From the NCBI GenBank assembly GCA_964423545.1, contig CAYRFV010000272.1:1-7531 (forward strand): 7,531 nucleotides of DNA, read 5' to 3'. Both the position numbers and the translations under genes were made by a program. The notes below the pieces were generated by a model, which saw only the letters and a program-made list of their open reading frames with translations, had not been told where the DNA came from and made no database searches. Source of the DNA: JALOOE01 sp964423545 (GTDB lineage Bacteria; Chloroflexota; Anaerolineae; CG2-30-64-16). Of the stretch, positions 6,196-7,531 are shown piece by piece (position 1 is the stretch's first letter; the number at the start of each line of letters is the position of its first letter).

Positions 6196-6574
6196 TTACA
6201 CCAGCTTCCGCTGCATCGCCAGCGTTACTGCCGACACGCGGTTGTCCACCCCAAGCTTGCCCAGGATGTTGCTGATGGGGTTGACCTGCACAATGCGGCG
6301 GTCGAGGGCCATGATGGCGACGCCGACTGCGGCGTTATCGAACATTGCCTTCTGATTGTCGTTGCGGTGCTTCAGCGGCATCGGCCAGCCCCAGGTTGAC
6401 CGCCGCCGGCGCCAGGCGTTCATACGCCAGCGCCGGGATCAGCGCCAGCAACACCAGCACAACCAGCCGGCCGCGAATCGTGGTGAGGCCACAGGCCAGG
6501 ACAATCAACACGAGTCGCAGGAGTCGCGGCCGCACGGTGCACCTTTCCAGATCATTGCACTTAAGACGAGGCAT
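6196..6574 (-). pseudogene. Decayed sensor protein: membrane segment, PAS fragment and LuxR-type HTH end
   Basis: Two reading frames on the - strand hold pieces of signalling proteins. The first (6574 to 6335) starts MPRLKCND and contains a hydrophobic stretch, TIRGRLVVLVLLALIPALAY, typical of sensor kinase N-termini. It ends soon after at a stop. The second frame (about 6363 to 6196) has MFDNAAVGVAIMALDRRIVQVNP, the start of a PAS domain. It passes directly at about 6277 into ISNILGKLGVDNR followed by VSAVTLAMQRKLV and a TAA, which is the last part of a LuxR/NarL-type HTH. The PAS remainder, any kinase or receiver part and most of the HTH are missing. I read it as a sensor/regulator reduced by a frameshift and one or more deletions. 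A functional 49-residue PAS-HTH peptide is unlikely but not excluded. Confidence 0.65.
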
Positions 6575-6618
6575 GGCGCCCAATCCTGTCGCCTGGAATG
6601 CGGCGCGAGAAAGGCATC

Positions 6619-7531
6619 TCAGTGAATGCCCATGACGAGCGCGCAGACGACCGCCACCAATTCGGTGAGCTTGCGCGTCTCGACCTGCTCCACCGTATCG
6701 GCGGGGAAATGAGCCAGTGCGAAGGCGCCGGCGGAACTGAATGCCAGGGCGGGAACGCCGCGAAAGGCGAAGGTCGAGTGGTTGCTCTGAGGCCACGGCT
6801 CCACCCGGCAGAGGTCGGGAAACTGGCCTGTGATCCGGGCGAGGCGGCCAGCCAGTTCCGGTGTCATGTTGAACTCGGCAACGGTGTTGCACCCGCCGGC
6901 ATAGCCGATGCCATCCATGTTGATCGCCAGATCGATGGCGGCAAACGACGCTTCGCCGGCGCGTCGCACGTACTCGTCGTCCCCCATCGGCAGATACTCC
7001 TCACCGTTGAAGGCGATGAACTCCAGATCGCGCGGCAGCGCCATCGTGCTCAGGGTCTCGGCCAGAGCCAGGAGCGCCGAGACGCCTCCGGCGTTGTCCA
7101 GCGCGCCAGGCGTGTTGATGCGCGTATCGAAGTGGGCCATGAGCACGACCTTCCGCTGGGTCTCGTGAGGTCGCCGAGCGGCCGGCTGGCGCGCAACGAT
7201 GTTGCGCGCCACGGCGGGCCGTTTGCCGCAGTCCAGATGCAGGTTGACCGGTCCGGCATGACCGAGCAGACGTTCGATGACCGCCCATGGCGCGGTGGCC
7301 GCAGGGATTTCCAACTCCCAGTCGGCAGTGAACTGCTCGTAGTGCAGCGTGCACGGGGGCGGCGCTAACAGCGCGGCCGGTCGTCCCGCCTCCAGCGCGC
7401 CGATAATCGCGTCGTCGCGATCGCCCTTCAGGAACCACGACTTAGCGGCCAGCGGCTCATGCACCAGTTCGCCGTGCAGCAGCGCGATCTTGCCCGCCAG
7501 GTCGGCGGCAGCCAGCTCGGCGATCGTCGCG
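6619..7531 (-). CDS. M28-family zinc metallopeptidase, C-terminal part (5' end outside window)
   Basis: Partial gene running off the right edge; 304 residues are visible, ending MGIH and TGA at 6621-6619. The co-catalytic zinc site of M28 aminopeptidase-like enzymes is complete: His and Asp in AHFDT (about 7137-7123), bridging Asp in ALDNAGG (about 7104-7084), the Glu pair in FNGEEY (about 7011-6994), Asp in NMDGIG (about 6921-6904) and the last His in SNHST (His at 6780-6778). The visible N-terminal part (ADLAGKIALLHGEL) looks like the PA-type insert found in many M28 proteins. The GTG at 7464 lies inside this conserved stretch and is not the likely start; translation should begin beyond the window. 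The expected activity is removal of N-terminal residues from peptides. Location is unknown because the N-terminus is missing. Confidence 0.93.
   Translation of the reverse strand, partial: ATIAELAAADLAGKIALLHGELVHEPLAAKSWFLKGDRDDAIIGALEAGRPAALLAPPPCTLHYEQFTADWELEIPAATAPWAVIERLLGHAGPVNLHLDCGKRPAVARNIVARQPAARRPHETQRKVVLMAHFDTRINTPGALDNAGGVSALLALAETLSTMALPRDLEFIAFNGEEYLPMGDDEYVRRAGEASFAAIDLAINMDGIGYAGGCNTVAEFNMTPELAGRLARITGQFPDLCRVEPWPQSNHSTFAFRGVPALAFSSAGAFALAHFPADTVEQVETRKLTELVAVVCALVMGIH

Noticed and set aside
5917..6399. 160-codon + strand open frame over the leader region
   Set aside because: It overlaps the riboswitch, promoter and decayed regulator on the opposite strand and shows no recognisable protein pattern.
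6598..7368. 256-codon + strand frame opposite the peptidase
   Set aside because: It is antisense to an M28 gene with all metal ligands intact, and has no family resemblance.

Overview
The window is GC-rich bacterial DNA with four well-preserved genes, one decayed gene and one clear regulatory RNA. I infer a Chloroflexota (Anaerolineae/Caldilineae-like) origin, probably an environmental genome. The grounds are the gene families present (tungsten aldehyde oxidoreductase, YgeW-like transcarbamylase, GHL6-type glycosidase-like protein, PAS/LuxR remnant) and the NYLPIV tail of the secreted protein, which resembles C-terminal tails I recall from secreted proteins of that phylum. This assignment rests on recognition, not on a search.

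Layout. Positions 1-4215 hold three genes on the + strand. They are the 3' part of an aldehyde:ferredoxin oxidoreductase (AOR), a complete transcarbamylase of the knotted YgeW-like type, and a 714-residue GHL6-like protein with a beta-galactosidase-type trimerisation domain. They are separated by 72 and 142 bp and may be co-transcribed. A 13-bp perfect hairpin at 4217-4247 closes this block. The - strand gene 4370-5776 converges on it and encodes a secreted protein with an N-terminal DUF4430/transcobalamin-like beta domain and a C-terminal alpha/alpha-toroid (prenyltransferase/squalene-cyclase type). Upstream of it, in the direction of its transcription, lie a sigma70-type promoter (6094-6122), a cobalamin riboswitch aptamer (5932-6069) and an intrinsic terminator (5840-5868). 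Then come a broken PAS/LuxR signalling gene (6196-6574, - strand) and the 3' part of an M28 metallopeptidase (6619-7531, - strand, running off the window).

Main point. The B12 riboswitch with its terminator controls a single gene. That gene's product combines the two fold types used by animal intrinsic factor and transcobalamin (an alpha-helical toroid and a DUF4430-like beta domain), in the opposite order. The most economical reading is a secreted or surface-held corrinoid-binding protein made when B12 is scarce. The riboswitch is directly visible in the sequence. The domain calls are by pattern. Cobalamin binding is inference.
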